From: an uncultured Allomuricauda sp.
GTDB lineage: Bacteria > Bacteroidota > Bacteroidia > Flavobacteriales > Flavobacteriaceae
Direction: 5' to 3'
Assembly: GCF_947501165.1 (NCBI RefSeq)
Contig: NZ_CANMUU010000001.1
Span: 744,001-808,000 of the forward strand
Length of the DNA: 64,000 bases
The first letter of the stretch is position 1. Each line of letters begins with the position of its first letter. Position numbers and translations under genes: made by a program. The notes beneath the pieces were generated by a model. The model searched no databases, was not told where the DNA came from, and worked only from the letters and a program-made list of their open reading frames with translations. Below are positions 10,045 through 18,296 of the stretch, in pieces.

Positions 10045-11058
10045 TTACCAAGCAGAAGGGCTTTCATATTTTACCCTGACCCGATTGTACTTGCTTTTGT
10101 ATGCCACGGGAGAAAGACCTACGTATTTTTTAAAGACTGTCCTAAATGCTTTTTGGTCCATATACCCCACTTGGTACATGACCTCATTTACATTTTGTTG
10201 GGTGGATTCCAAGCTCCGTTTGGCAGCTTCAATTTTCACGCGTTGAATATATTCTAGGGGAGTATTTTGAGTCGCTTTTTTAAACCTTCGGACAAAATTT
10301 CTGCTACTAATCGCAAATTTCTTGGCAAGCTCTTCCACAGATATTTTGTGATTTACGTTTTGCTCAATGAACTCTTGAGCATCTTTAATGGCTTTATCAT
10401 TATGATCTTTTTGGCCTTGAAAAATGGCAAATTGGTTTTGGTCTTCGCGATCAATATCAATCTCCAAAAACTTTGACACATATATTGCTGTTGGTCTTCC
10501 GCAATATTTTCCAACCAAATGGGCCATAAGATTCAAAAAGGAGTATGCTCCACCGCTGGAATATATCCCATCTTCTTCTGTAACTATTTTGTTGGATACC
10601 AAATTCACTTTTGGAAACAGCTGCCTAAAGATTTCCATTCCAGCCCAATGGGTGGAACATTGTTTGCCATCCACCAATCCGGTCATGGCCAGGATAAAGG
10701 CTCCGAGACACATACTCCCTACTTCGGTTCTATGTTGGTTGCGTTGTTTCAAAATCCATGGTACATAGTCCTTGTTTTCTTCCATTTCCTCAATCAACAA
10801 ATCAGGTCGAAAAGCAGGAATAAGAATTAAATCCGTTTTTTCAACCTCATCAATGGTGGCATTGCAATGTATGCTGAAAGCACCATCATAGAGTATTGTT
10901 TCCTTTTCCAAACCAACAAAATGCACATCGAAAAAATCGTCATTTCTAATGCCTGTTTTCTTTAAGAAAGAATTGGCCACCGAAAGCACTTTGTAAGGTC
11001 CCACAACACTGCTCAAGATGGCGTTGCGCTTGGGAACCAAAATAGATACATGTTTCAT
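10045..11058 (-). CDS. GlxA-family transcriptional regulator (DJ-1/PfpI domain plus AraC HTH)
   Basis: A 337-residue two-domain regulator. Residues 1-180 form a class I glutamine-amidotransferase/DJ-1-like sensor with the nucleophile-elbow Cys117 (SMCLGAF). Residues about 230-337 form an AraC-type double helix-turn-helix (ISVEELAKKFAISSRNFVRRF and VMYQVGYMDQKAF). The frame is open to 11106, but ATG 11056-11058 is preferred: a good promoter (TATTTTTG at 11080-11087, TTG at 11108-11110) lies inside the longer version. The ligand is unknown. Confidence 0.85.
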   Translation of the reverse strand: MKHVSILVPKRNAILSSVVGPYKVLSVANSFLKKTGIRNDDFFDVHFVGLEKETILYDGAFSIHCNATIDEVEKTDLILIPAFRPDLLIEEMEENKDYVPWILKQRNQHRTEVGSMCLGAFILAMTGLVDGKQCSTHWAGMEIFRQLFPKVNLVSNKIVTEEDGIYSSGGAYSFLNLMAHLVGKYCGRPTAIYVSKFLEIDIDREDQNQFAIFQGQKDHNDKAIKDAQEFIEQNVNHKISVEELAKKFAISSRNFVRRFKKATQNTPLEYIQRVKIEAAKRSLESTQQNVNEVMYQVGYMDQKAFRTVFKKYVGLSPVAYKSKYNRVRVKYESPSAW

Positions 11059-11079
11059 TCTGTGGAATTTAGGTTCTTT

Positions 11080-11110
11080 CAAAAATAGGAAAAGTGTTTG
11101 GCGCAATCAA
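11080..11110 (-). promoter_or_regulatory. Bacteroidetes-type promoter of the GlxA-like regulator
   Basis: On the minus strand TTG (11110-11108), a 20-nt spacer, then TATTTTTG (11087-11080), fitting TTG-N17-23-TAnnTTTG. Transcription would start about 15 nt before the ATG at 11058. Confidence 0.55.
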
Positions 11111-11137
11111 CCCTTAAAAGTGTCTTATATGCCCTTT

Positions 11138-11165
11138 TTGTGAGCATCTGTCTTTTGTAGCTTTG
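11138..11165 (+). promoter_or_regulatory. Bacteroidetes-type promoter, possibly giving a leaderless mRNA
   Basis: TTG at 11138-11140, a 17-nt spacer, and TAGCTTTG at 11158-11165. The start codon of the next gene is only 5 nt beyond the -7 box, so the expected transcription start is at or within 2 nt of the ATG. It lies back to back with the promoter of the divergent regulator. Confidence 0.5.
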
Positions 11166-11169
11166 AGAG

Positions 11170-11487
11170 ATGGAATTTGAAAAATTCGACGGGATACGAC
11201 AAAAGCTTTGCTCAAAACACCCAAAGGTCACCGAAGGGAAAATGATGAGCTCCCCAGCTATTCATTATAACAATAAGGTGTTCGCGTTTTTTTCCAGAAA
11301 ACAAAAAATGGTTTTCAAATTAGGGAAGGATTTTAATCTGGAAGGACCACATCTTAATCTTAAAGAATTTAACCCCTTTAAGAACAAGGGACCCTTGACC
11401 GGATGGTATGAAATGGGTTTTGAGGAACAAGATGCTTGGGAAGAAATGACCGAAATGGCATTGACCTTGATCAAAGAAAAAGCCTGA
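11170..11487 (+). CDS. Conserved hypothetical protein, TfoX/YjbR-like look
   Basis: A 105-residue soluble protein. The stretch KMMSSPAIHYNNKVFAFFSR followed by KMVFKLG resembles the beta-hairpin of the TfoX N-terminal/MmcQ-YjbR class of small alpha-beta proteins. The C-terminus is an amphipathic helix (EEMTEMALTLIKEKA). No catalytic motif is evident. It is first in a plus-strand run with the DUF2461 and NTF2-like genes, and has a well-placed promoter directly upstream. Family placement is tentative. Confidence 0.6.
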   Translation: MEFEKFDGIRQKLCSKHPKVTEGKMMSSPAIHYNNKVFAFFSRKQKMVFKLGKDFNLEGPHLNLKEFNPFKNKGPLTGWYEMGFEEQDAWEEMTEMALTLIKEKA

Positions 11488-11550
11488 GCTATATGTCCAA
11501 ATGAAGTCCGCTGAATCGTCATATTCAAAACGAACCTTAATATCTACCAG

Positions 11551-12210
11551 ATGATTACTGAAGCATACAGCTCCTTTTTTAAAGAATTGGCCCACAATAA
11601 TCACAAGGAATGGTTTCATGCCAATAAAAAGCGTTATGAAAAGGACGTAAAAACACCTTTTTTAAGTCTATTGGACGCTGTCCTTCCAACCTTAAAAGAT
11701 TGGGAAAGCAAAATTGATGAGGACTCCAAAAAAGCCTTGTTCCGAATCAATCGAGATATCCGATTTTCCAAGGACAAATCGCCCTATAACACCATAATGA
11801 AGGCTGGTTTTTCTCCAGGAGGTAAAAAGTCCGAGCTTCCCGGCTTTTATTTGGGAATTGACGCCGAAAACATTCACGTGGGTGGTGGGCTCTTTATGAT
11901 AAGTACCCCAGAATTGAAGCATTTGCGCTATCATATTGCAGAAAATGCTGAGGCCTTGCTTTCCATTGTGGAGCAAACGGATTTTGTTCAAAACTTCGGA
12001 AAATTGAAAGGGGAAAAAGCCAAGCGTTTGGATAAAGAGTTGATGGCTGTATCGGAAAAAACAGATTTGATTTTTAACAAACAATTCTATGCCATGGCCG
12101 AATTTCCGCTTGCCCCCTTCTACAATTCAGAAAGCCTGATTGAAGAGGTCTTACATCATTTTTCGGCCATTCGGCCATTAAACATTTACTTAAACAAGGC
12201 TCTAGCTTAA
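11551..12210 (+). CDS. DUF2461 family protein
   Basis: A 219-residue protein matching the TIGR02453/DUF2461 family. The N-terminus has FFKELAHNNHKEWFHANKKR. The diagnostic central motif RINRDIRFSKDKSPYNT (about 69-85) is present, followed by PGFYLGIDAENIHVGGGLF. The function of this family is unknown; members are cytosolic and widespread. It lies 63 bp after the preceding small gene and 33 bp before an NTF2-like gene, all on the plus strand. Confidence 0.85.
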   Translation: MITEAYSSFFKELAHNNHKEWFHANKKRYEKDVKTPFLSLLDAVLPTLKDWESKIDEDSKKALFRINRDIRFSKDKSPYNTIMKAGFSPGGKKSELPGFYLGIDAENIHVGGGLFMISTPELKHLRYHIAENAEALLSIVEQTDFVQNFGKLKGEKAKRLDKELMAVSEKTDLIFNKQFYAMAEFPLAPFYNSESLIEEVLHHFSAIRPLNIYLNKALA

Positions 12211-12243
12211 GAAAAGATAGTACTAATTATAAAAAACAAACAC

Positions 12244-12615
12244 ATGACAACACAAGAAGTAGCAAACCAATTGGTAAGTTTCTGTAGAGAAGGAAAGTAT
12301 CAAGAAGCATACAGGCTTTATGCAGACGATGCAGTAAGCGTAGAAATGCCAGGAGTTCCTAACGAAATTACCCAAGGATTGGATAATATTTTAAAAGGAT
12401 TTGAAACCTGGGCGAATAGCATTGAAGAATCCCATGGAGGTTCTGTTGGAGAACCTATAGTGGCGGGCAATCATTTTACGGTTCCTATGATGAGCGATGT
12501 AACCTTTAAAGGTATGGGGCGGTGCAAAATGGAAGAGCTATGTGTTTATGAAGTAGGAAACGGAAAAATAAAAAAAGCTTCTTTCTTTTACGACCCATCA
12601 GTTCTGGGCATGTAA
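12244..12615 (+). CDS. NTF2-like/SnoaL-like family protein
   Basis: A 123-residue cone-shaped alpha+beta barrel protein of the NTF2 superfamily. It has the usual helical start (QEVANQLVSFCREGKYQEAYRLYADDAVSVEMPG) and a strand run ending in ELCVYEVGNGKIKKASFFYDP. Members bind small hydrophobic ligands or act as isomerases; no activity can be assigned here. A bidirectional-looking terminator follows. Confidence 0.8.
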   Translation: MTTQEVANQLVSFCREGKYQEAYRLYADDAVSVEMPGVPNEITQGLDNILKGFETWANSIEESHGGSVGEPIVAGNHFTVPMMSDVTFKGMGRCKMEELCVYEVGNGKIKKASFFYDPSVLGM

Positions 12616-12629
12616 AATTTCAAAAACTA

Positions 12630-12657
12630 AAAGCGTCGATAATCGGCGCTTTTTTTT
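12630..12657. terminator. Terminator between convergent genes
   Basis: Stem aagcgtcga (12631-12639) pairs with tcggcgctt (12643-12651) with one G-T pair. A T-run follows on the plus strand, and TTTTAGTTTTTG follows on the minus strand. The T-run overlaps the TAA stop of the ABC ATPase gene. Confidence 0.8.
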
Positions 12658-13351
12658 ATCCCCCAAAAAAGGTTTCCAGTTCCTTAAGCGTTTCTGCGGA
12701 AGTTTGAATGTCTTTGACCACCTCCCCTTTATTCAAAACCACGATTCGTTCGCACACTTCGGTCACGTGAATAAGGTCATGGCTCGACACCAAAACGGTT
12801 ACACCTTCACTCGCGGCCAATTCCTTAATTATAGCCTTCAATCGTATTTGAGTCGTGGGGTCCAAATTGGCAAAAGGTTCGTCCAAAATGACTACCTCAG
12901 GATTTCCAATAAAAGAAGCTACAATTCCCGCTTTCTTTTGGTTTCCTTTGGAAAGATCCCTCAAATACTTCTTTTGGCCCAGTATCTCCCCATGGAAAAA
13001 ATCTTCAAATTGAGCTAGCAGCGCATCCACATCGGCCCTGTTTCTTCCCCGTAAATCCCCAATAAAATAGAAATACTCCTCCGGGGTCAAATATCCTATC
13101 AAAAAAGATTCGTCAATGAAAGAAGAGGTAAAAGGTTTCCAATCTTCACTTGCACTTACTTCTACCTCATTGTTCACAATTTTGCCCGATGAGGGTTGTA
13201 TCAAATCCAACAAAAGACTAAAAAAGGTGGTTTTCCCTGCGCCATTGTTCCCGACCAAACCAAAACTTTGACCTTTTGGGATTTCCAGATGGTCAATATT
13301 CAGGACCAGTTGCGAACCGTATGTTTTAGTAAGGTTATCAGCAATAATCAT
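12656..13351 (-). CDS. ABC transporter ATP-binding protein
   Basis: A 231-residue ATPase of the drug/heme-exporter-like class. Walker A is GNNGAGKT at 34-41, the signature LSKGN at 133-137, Walker B VVILDE at 153-158, the D-loop ANLDP follows, and the switch histidine is H191 (SSHD). The gene downstream of a short gap upstream (13381-14850) encodes a matching membrane protein, so the two probably form an ABC exporter. The substrate is unknown. Confidence 0.9.
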   Translation of the reverse strand: MIIADNLTKTYGSQLVLNIDHLEIPKGQSFGLVGNNGAGKTTFFSLLLDLIQPSSGKIVNNEVEVSASEDWKPFTSSFIDESFLIGYLTPEEYFYFIGDLRGRNRADVDALLAQFEDFFHGEILGQKKYLRDLSKGNQKKAGIVASFIGNPEVVILDEPFANLDPTTQIRLKAIIKELAASEGVTVLVSSHDLIHVTEVCERIVVLNKGEVVKDIQTSAETLKELETFFGG

Positions 13352-13380
13352 ATCTCGTGAGTATTTCGTGTTATTTTGAA

Positions 13381-14850
13381 TTAGCTATTTTTTTCTTTGA
13401 AACCGGCTATCATGCCATACTTCTTTCTACGATATTGTTTGGTTATTACATCCAGCAATTTGTTTTTGAACATGAATCCTACAATTCCCATAATGGAAAG
13501 TACCGCAACGCCTACCTCAACCGAAAAAATGAAGTAAAAAATGGTGAAAATGAGAATAGGAGCGCCCAAGACAGGCAGCATTATTAAAAACTGGGTGCCA
13601 CTTGTACCCTGCATATTCCCAAACGGGCTTTTGTCAAGTTCTATTCGCTTTTTATTGAAAGAACCGAAATATAGAATCACCGGAATATTGACACCTAAGT
13701 TGTATAAGGCACTTCCAAAATTGATGGCCAAAGCTTCCCAGCCAAAATAGACGTAGGGTATGGTCAACAAAAACATGACCACCACACTCACAGAAATCAA
13801 TCCTGCCTTGGAATCCAAATATTTTCTAAGCGGAATGTTCTGCGACATCATCATGCTATAATAAGCACTGTCCCATGCTGGAATAAACTGTCCGAAGTTG
13901 GCCAAGAAAATTCCGGTCATAAAAATTCCCAAGAAAGCGAACATGGGCATCATGTTGGCATAAATTTCTTGGGTGTAGAAAATGAGTCCATAGAAAACAA
14001 ACAAGAGGGAAATAAAAACCTGAGCTTTGGTCCGCTTGTTACGCCAAATCAGTTTTAAATCCAATTGCAAAAAAGGAGCGATATCACCAAATCTTCGGGT
14101 CCATGCCAAATCTGAAGACTTGGCTTCTTGTTTTTTAGTCTTTAAAGAGTCATCCAAGAAAAGACGGTTCCGCAAAAACTTATAGTTGAGCCAATACACA
14201 ATCAATACCAATCCAACAGGTACTAAAAATGCAAGCGGATACGCGTACAATCCATGAAATATAGGGCCAAAGAACTCCTTTATGGGTACAATTTGAAAAT
14301 AATCCAGGCCATAAAAGGTCAAAATCAACCCAATGATTACAAAAAGGGCCTTGTCATTTTTATTAATGAGAAAATTGACGTAGTTGATACAAAGCACTAT
14401 CGCAAAAATAGAAAGCAGCCAAAGCAGTACATTCAAAACAGCATACCCTTTTAACAGTAACACGATGGCAAAGGGTAAAAAGAAAAAGATCGCAAAAAGA
14501 TTGTAAATGGAAACCCCAGATCTTCCTAAAATATAATGTGTAATCTTACTTTTATTGATTGGAAGAATCAAAAAGGGTTTGATATCCATGACCGGTAACT
14601 TTTGCAGAAAGTATCGGAAGAACAGCTCAATAAGCACCCAATACACCATGAATTGGCTTATGCTCCAAATAGGGCTATGGTCTGGAAAAAGCTCCCGAAG
14701 AATAAAGTATATGCCTGACCCGGTCATAACCAGTGCAGTCAACATATACAATCCGAAAAATATCATCAGGACTTTTAAGGCAAGCCCCTTACCAAAGGAA
14801 GAGGACCTAAAAAACGACTTCCACTGTAGTCGAATAAAGTGTTTGAACAT
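13381..14850 (-). CDS. DUF5687 family membrane protein, ABC permease partner
   Basis: A 489-residue integral membrane protein with about 12 hydrophobic segments and a cytosolic linker near residues 250-275 (KTKKQEAKSSDLAWTRRFGD). It matches the flavobacterial DUF5687 permease type that accompanies a single ATPase. The frame extends to 14889, but ATG 14848-14850 (MFKHFIRLQWKSFFRS) is the natural start, giving an amphipathic N-terminus before TM1. It is transcribed ahead of the ATPase gene, 29 bp apart. Confidence 0.8.
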   Translation of the reverse strand: MFKHFIRLQWKSFFRSSSFGKGLALKVLMIFFGLYMLTALVMTGSGIYFILRELFPDHSPIWSISQFMVYWVLIELFFRYFLQKLPVMDIKPFLILPINKSKITHYILGRSGVSIYNLFAIFFFLPFAIVLLLKGYAVLNVLLWLLSIFAIVLCINYVNFLINKNDKALFVIIGLILTFYGLDYFQIVPIKEFFGPIFHGLYAYPLAFLVPVGLVLIVYWLNYKFLRNRLFLDDSLKTKKQEAKSSDLAWTRRFGDIAPFLQLDLKLIWRNKRTKAQVFISLLFVFYGLIFYTQEIYANMMPMFAFLGIFMTGIFLANFGQFIPAWDSAYYSMMMSQNIPLRKYLDSKAGLISVSVVVMFLLTIPYVYFGWEALAINFGSALYNLGVNIPVILYFGSFNKKRIELDKSPFGNMQGTSGTQFLIMLPVLGAPILIFTIFYFIFSVEVGVAVLSIMGIVGFMFKNKLLDVITKQYRRKKYGMIAGFKEKNS

Positions 14851-14972
14851 GGGTTGGCAATTTTTCTCCAAATTAGTAATCAAAATCAAAGTTTTGTTAC
14901 AAGCCGTTACAATTTTCTAAAAATGAAGGCTGAAACACCGCTAATCCTTAATTTTGCGCAAAAATTGTTTTC

Positions 14973-16022
14973 ATGAGTGATTTTCATGCCCTAAAGATTT
15001 CGGACGTTCAAGCATTAACTCCCAATTCCGTTGCGTTAACTTTTGATATTCCAGAGAGTCTCAAAGATACTTTCAGCTTTACCGCTGGACAGTATATTAC
15101 CCTGAAACACGGTGTAAACGGAGAAGAGGTGCGAAGAGCTTATTCCATTTCATCGGCTCCATCTTCTGGGCAAATGACAGTTGGAATCAAAAAAGTACCG
15201 AACGGAACATTTTCTGTATATGCCAATGATTCCATTTCTGAAGGAGATACTTTTAAAGTAATGCCTCCGGAAGGGCGTTTCATTTTTGAAGCGGATAACA
15301 CCAAAAAGAATATTGCTGCCTTTGCTGCCGGAAGTGGAATTACTCCAATTATGAGCATAGCACAAACCGTTTTGGAAAGTCATCCTGAAAACAAATTTAT
15401 CTTGGTTTTTGGCAATCAGACTCCCTCTGAAACTATGTATCTAAATAAAATCCAAGAGCTTCAACAGCAATATACCGATAGGTTTATGGTTCAGCATTTG
15501 TATAGCCGTTCCCAAGAAGATAATGCACTATTCGGTCGAATTGAGACCTCAACCGTGAATTTCATCGTTAAAAACAAGTTCAAGGAAGTGGATTTTGACG
15601 CCTTCTACCTCTGCGGTCCAGAAGAAATGATTAACACGGTTTCGGACACGCTAAAGAAAAATGGCGTTTCTGACGACAGAATCCTTTTTGAATTATTTAC
15701 CAGTTCGGATACGGAGGATAAGCTTGCTGAAGATTTGGATGGAAAAACACAGGTTGAAGTTATTGTGGATGACGAAACCTTCAACCTTACCATGGACAAA
15801 AAAGAATTGGTCCTTGATGCAGTTTTGAAGCAAGACATTGATGCCCCATATTCCTGCCAAGGTGGGGTATGCAGTAGTTGTATTGCTCGGGTTACTGAAG
15901 GGAAGGCAGAAATGGTCAAAAACCAGATTCTTACCGACGGGGAAGTTGCAGAGGGATTGATTTTAACTTGCCAAGCGCACTCTCTTACACCTACCTTAAA
16001 GGTAGATTATGACGATGTATGA
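14973..16022 (+). CDS. Ferredoxin-NAD(P)H reductase with C-terminal 2Fe-2S domain (PaaE-like)
   Basis: A 349-residue flavoprotein that moves electrons from NAD(P)H through FAD to a plant-type 2Fe-2S cluster. The FAD motif RAYSISS is at 55-61, the NAD(P)-binding stretch GSGITPIMS is near 117-125, and the cluster ligands are Cys295, Cys300, Cys303 and Cys333. This architecture is that of PaaE, the reductase of phenylacetyl-CoA epoxidase, but no other paa oxygenase genes are nearby, so the partner is unknown. A -7-like box TAATTTTG (14949-14956) precedes it without a clear TTG. Confidence 0.85.
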   Translation: MSDFHALKISDVQALTPNSVALTFDIPESLKDTFSFTAGQYITLKHGVNGEEVRRAYSISSAPSSGQMTVGIKKVPNGTFSVYANDSISEGDTFKVMPPEGRFIFEADNTKKNIAAFAAGSGITPIMSIAQTVLESHPENKFILVFGNQTPSETMYLNKIQELQQQYTDRFMVQHLYSRSQEDNALFGRIETSTVNFIVKNKFKEVDFDAFYLCGPEEMINTVSDTLKKNGVSDDRILFELFTSSDTEDKLAEDLDGKTQVEVIVDDETFNLTMDKKELVLDAVLKQDIDAPYSCQGGVCSSCIARVTEGKAEMVKNQILTDGEVAEGLILTCQAHSLTPTLKVDYDDV

Positions 16023-16055
16023 TTTTGGTAAAGGGTAAAGGTTGAACGGAAAAAT

Positions 16056-16838
16056 TTAAAGGGCTAAGGCTTTCTCCAATGCTCGGCTTCCGTGTTCGTA
16101 CCCAATCTGATAGGCTTTTTCGATACCTTTTTTATCCAAAACTCCAATTCTTTCCAATTCCTTGGGTTCTATAAATAGGTCGCACTCCTTTAATTTTGGG
16201 TGACTGGAAGCATAAATCATCAAGCCGGTAACACGCCCTGCCAGTTGAAGGGAGTTTTTCAGGTCTTTCTTTTGTACCTCACCGGCAATGGACACATTGC
16301 TCCCTATGATAAAATCAACTTTACCATCTACATATTCTTTTGGGAAGTTGTTCATCACTCCACCATCAGCATAGAGCGTCTGCTCAATTTCCACTGGACT
16401 GAATACTGGGGTCAAGGCAGCAGATGCCAACAAAGGGTAAATGAGTTCTCCTTCTGAAAATACTTTTTCAGAGCCTTTCATCAAATCTGTGGCAACCACA
16501 AAAAGTGGTTTTTCCAAACTTTCAAAGGTGTTTTCGGGGAAAAAACCCTTAAAAATGGAAAAATAGCGTTCCGTATCAATAAAACCAGGTTTATTGATGG
16601 CAAAAAAATTATATTGAAATAAGGGTGTCTTGCGAAAGAACTGAAGCATATCTTCCACTGAATTTCCATTGGCATAGAGGGCACCGACCAAGGCACCTAC
16701 GCTGGTCCCCGAAATAACTTCAGCCTCAATATCATGTTCCTGCATGGCTTTAATTAATCCAATATGGGCCATACCCCTAATTCCACCTCCGGAAAGGACC
16801 AATCCAACCGATTTTTTATTGATTTCAATTTGAGACAT
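16056..16838 (-). CDS. Patatin-like phospholipase
   Basis: A 260-residue serine esterase of the patatin/RssA type. It has the oxyanion loop GGGIRG (17-22), the nucleophile elbow GTSVG with Ser46, and the catalytic Asp158 in the YADGG motif, so the Ser-Asp dyad is intact. There is no signal peptide, so it should be cytosolic and act on membrane phospholipids or lysolipids. TACTTTTG (minus, 16863-16870) is a possible -7 box. It is monocistronic. Confidence 0.9.
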   Translation of the reverse strand: MSQIEINKKSVGLVLSGGGIRGMAHIGLIKAMQEHDIEAEVISGTSVGALVGALYANGNSVEDMLQFFRKTPLFQYNFFAINKPGFIDTERYFSIFKGFFPENTFESLEKPLFVVATDLMKGSEKVFSEGELIYPLLASAALTPVFSPVEIEQTLYADGGVMNNFPKEYVDGKVDFIIGSNVSIAGEVQKKDLKNSLQLAGRVTGLMIYASSHPKLKECDLFIEPKELERIGVLDKKGIEKAYQIGYEHGSRALEKALAL

Positions 16839-16841
16839 ATA

Positions 16842-17151
16842 GGGTAGTGCTTAAAAGTATTGCAAAAGTACCATTTGGGCTGAAATTTTGGACTGATACA
16901 GCTCAATTTTAAGGAAGCTTTACAGACTTTGGAGTTTGTTTCTTATTCCTCATTGCGCGGAAATTACCGTTTATCGATTAATTGTTATTCATCGACCATA
17001 TAACGCCATACTTGCTCTTTTTTGGAACCGACTCACAGGTCTGAATGTTAAAATTTATAGTTTTTCACAATTTCCTAGTAATTCATGTTATTAAAATTCG
17101 ACCAAACCCTATATTCATTTTTATCGTAAGTTTACGAAAAGGCTTTTCGCA
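16842..17151. other. Intergenic gap, no gene recognised
   Basis: 310 bp between divergent genes with no convincing ORF or RNA gene. It is AT-rich and presumably holds the promoters for the patatin and arsenosugar genes. A small palindrome CGTAA-GT-TTACG lies at 17125-17136. The frame of the next gene stays open upstream to 17095. Confidence 0.6.
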
Positions 17152-17844
17152 TTGCGCAATACATCTCAGAATGACACCGCTATACTTTTCTTTGCCAATT
17201 CGGCAGAGAAGGATTTCTCGCGCAAAAATTTTGGCATTACAGGCATCGCTTTTTTTGAAAACCTTACAGATCACACCCTTCAAACTATAGAGCATACAGG
17301 ACTTCCTTTCTTTCATTTTTCAGAAGAAGAACAGCATGGAAATACTTTTGGAGAGCGTTTTTTCAATGCTTTTGAATCCATCTTCGCGCTCGGGTTCAGC
17401 AAAGTCATTTCGGTGGGCAACGATAGTCCCAACCTTATGGCTAAGCATATTTTAAACGCTAAAGAACAAGTGTCCAAAGATAAGGCCGTGATTGGTCCTT
17501 CGTTGGATGGTGGATGTTACCTGTTAGGCGTACACCGAGATGTATTCGAAAAGCAATCTTTTGAGGCTTTGCCTTGGCAATCGGCTACTTTGTATCAAGA
17601 ATTGGTGCTTCAATTGGAAATGCGAGACATTCACATAACCTCTTTGGACATTTTAGATGATATTGATTCCGTTTTGGATGTAAAACGCCTTTCCAATTAT
17701 ATCAAAAGCTTTTCTACATATTGGATTGCACTTTTCAATACGATATTCAACTTCGGGCAACCGAATACCTTGGTTCCCATTCCTATTTACAAGAGCGGTT
17801 CTACCTCAACTCCTTTTAATAAGGGTTCGCCATTTAAGGGCTAA
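17152..17844 (+). CDS. DUF2064 / TIGR04282-type arsenosugar-associated glycosyltransferase
   Basis: A 230-residue GT-A-like protein of the DUF2064 family, which accompanies arsenosugar genes. Diagnostic stretches are VGNDSPNL (about 86-93, replacing the usual IGTDCP), GPSLDGGCYLLGV (about 117-129) and DIDSVLDVKRL. The N-terminus AILFFANSAEKDFSRK fits the family start. No ATG fits; the start is given as TTG 17152-17154, and the frame is open upstream to 17095, so a different non-ATG start is possible. It lies 92 bp before the AhpD-like gene with a hairpin between them. Confidence 0.65.
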   Translation: MRNTSQNDTAILFFANSAEKDFSRKNFGITGIAFFENLTDHTLQTIEHTGLPFFHFSEEEQHGNTFGERFFNAFESIFALGFSKVISVGNDSPNLMAKHILNAKEQVSKDKAVIGPSLDGGCYLLGVHRDVFEKQSFEALPWQSATLYQELVLQLEMRDIHITSLDILDDIDSVLDVKRLSNYIKSFSTYWIALFNTIFNFGQPNTLVPIPIYKSGSTSTPFNKGSPFKG

Positions 17845-17862
17845 ATTTCCTTCGACCCAAAA

Positions 17863-17884
17863 GCCTCAGCTACTGAGGCACCCT
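17863..17884 (+). terminator. Hairpin with short T-run (terminator or attenuator)
   Basis: Stem GCCTCAG (17863-17869), loop CTA, and CTGAGGC (17873-17879), followed by ACCCTTTTT. A second small hairpin gcacc-tt-ggtgc lies at 17896-17907. It is placed between two genes of the same pathway, so it may attenuate the transcript and not end it. Confidence 0.6.
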
Positions 17885-17936
17885 TTTTAATTCATGCACC
17901 TTGGTGCGCATCACAAATTTTATAGAACAAAATACA

Positions 17937-18272
17937 ATGGCAAATTCATATTACGATCCAGCAGATTTAAGAAAGTTTGGAAAAATCACCGAATGGAGTG
18001 AAGAGATAGGCAACAAATTTTTCGATTATTATGGTAAGGTTTTCGAAGAGGGCGCACTAAGTGCTAGAGAAAAGTCTTTGATTGCCCTAGCTGTGGCCCA
18101 TGTGGTCAAATGTCCGTATTGCATTGACGCCTATACCAAAGACGGTTTGCAACGTGGCATTACCAAAGAAGAAATGATGGAAGCAGTTCATGCCGGTGCG
18201 GCTATTGAAAGTGGTGCCACCTTAGTTCACGGGGTACAGATGATGAACAAGTATAACAAGTTATCCATGTAA
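17937..18272 (+). CDS. Arsenosugar biosynthesis-associated AhpD/peroxidase-like protein
   Basis: A 111-residue carboxymuconolactone decarboxylase/AhpD-fold protein. The redox pair is C59-P-Y-C62 in the HVVKCPYCIDAYT motif, and the helix after it (GITKEEMMEAVHAGAAIESGA) is typical. It belongs to the small peroxidase-like proteins that travel with ArsS. The frame is open to 17901, but ATG 17937-17939 gives the conserved MANSYYDPADL start. It lies 24 bp before arsS. A role in protecting or reducing arsenic intermediates is inferred from context. Confidence 0.85.
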   Translation: MANSYYDPADLRKFGKITEWSEEIGNKFFDYYGKVFEEGALSAREKSLIALAVAHVVKCPYCIDAYTKDGLQRGITKEEMMEAVHAGAAIESGATLVHGVQMMNKYNKLSM

Positions 18273-18296
18273 AAATGGTTGTAGGTTAAAAGGCCA

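Noticed and set aside
14973-16022. Phenylacetate degradation pathway (PaaE)
   Set aside because: No paaA-D or paaZ genes are present; the domain layout is shared by many oxygenase reductases.
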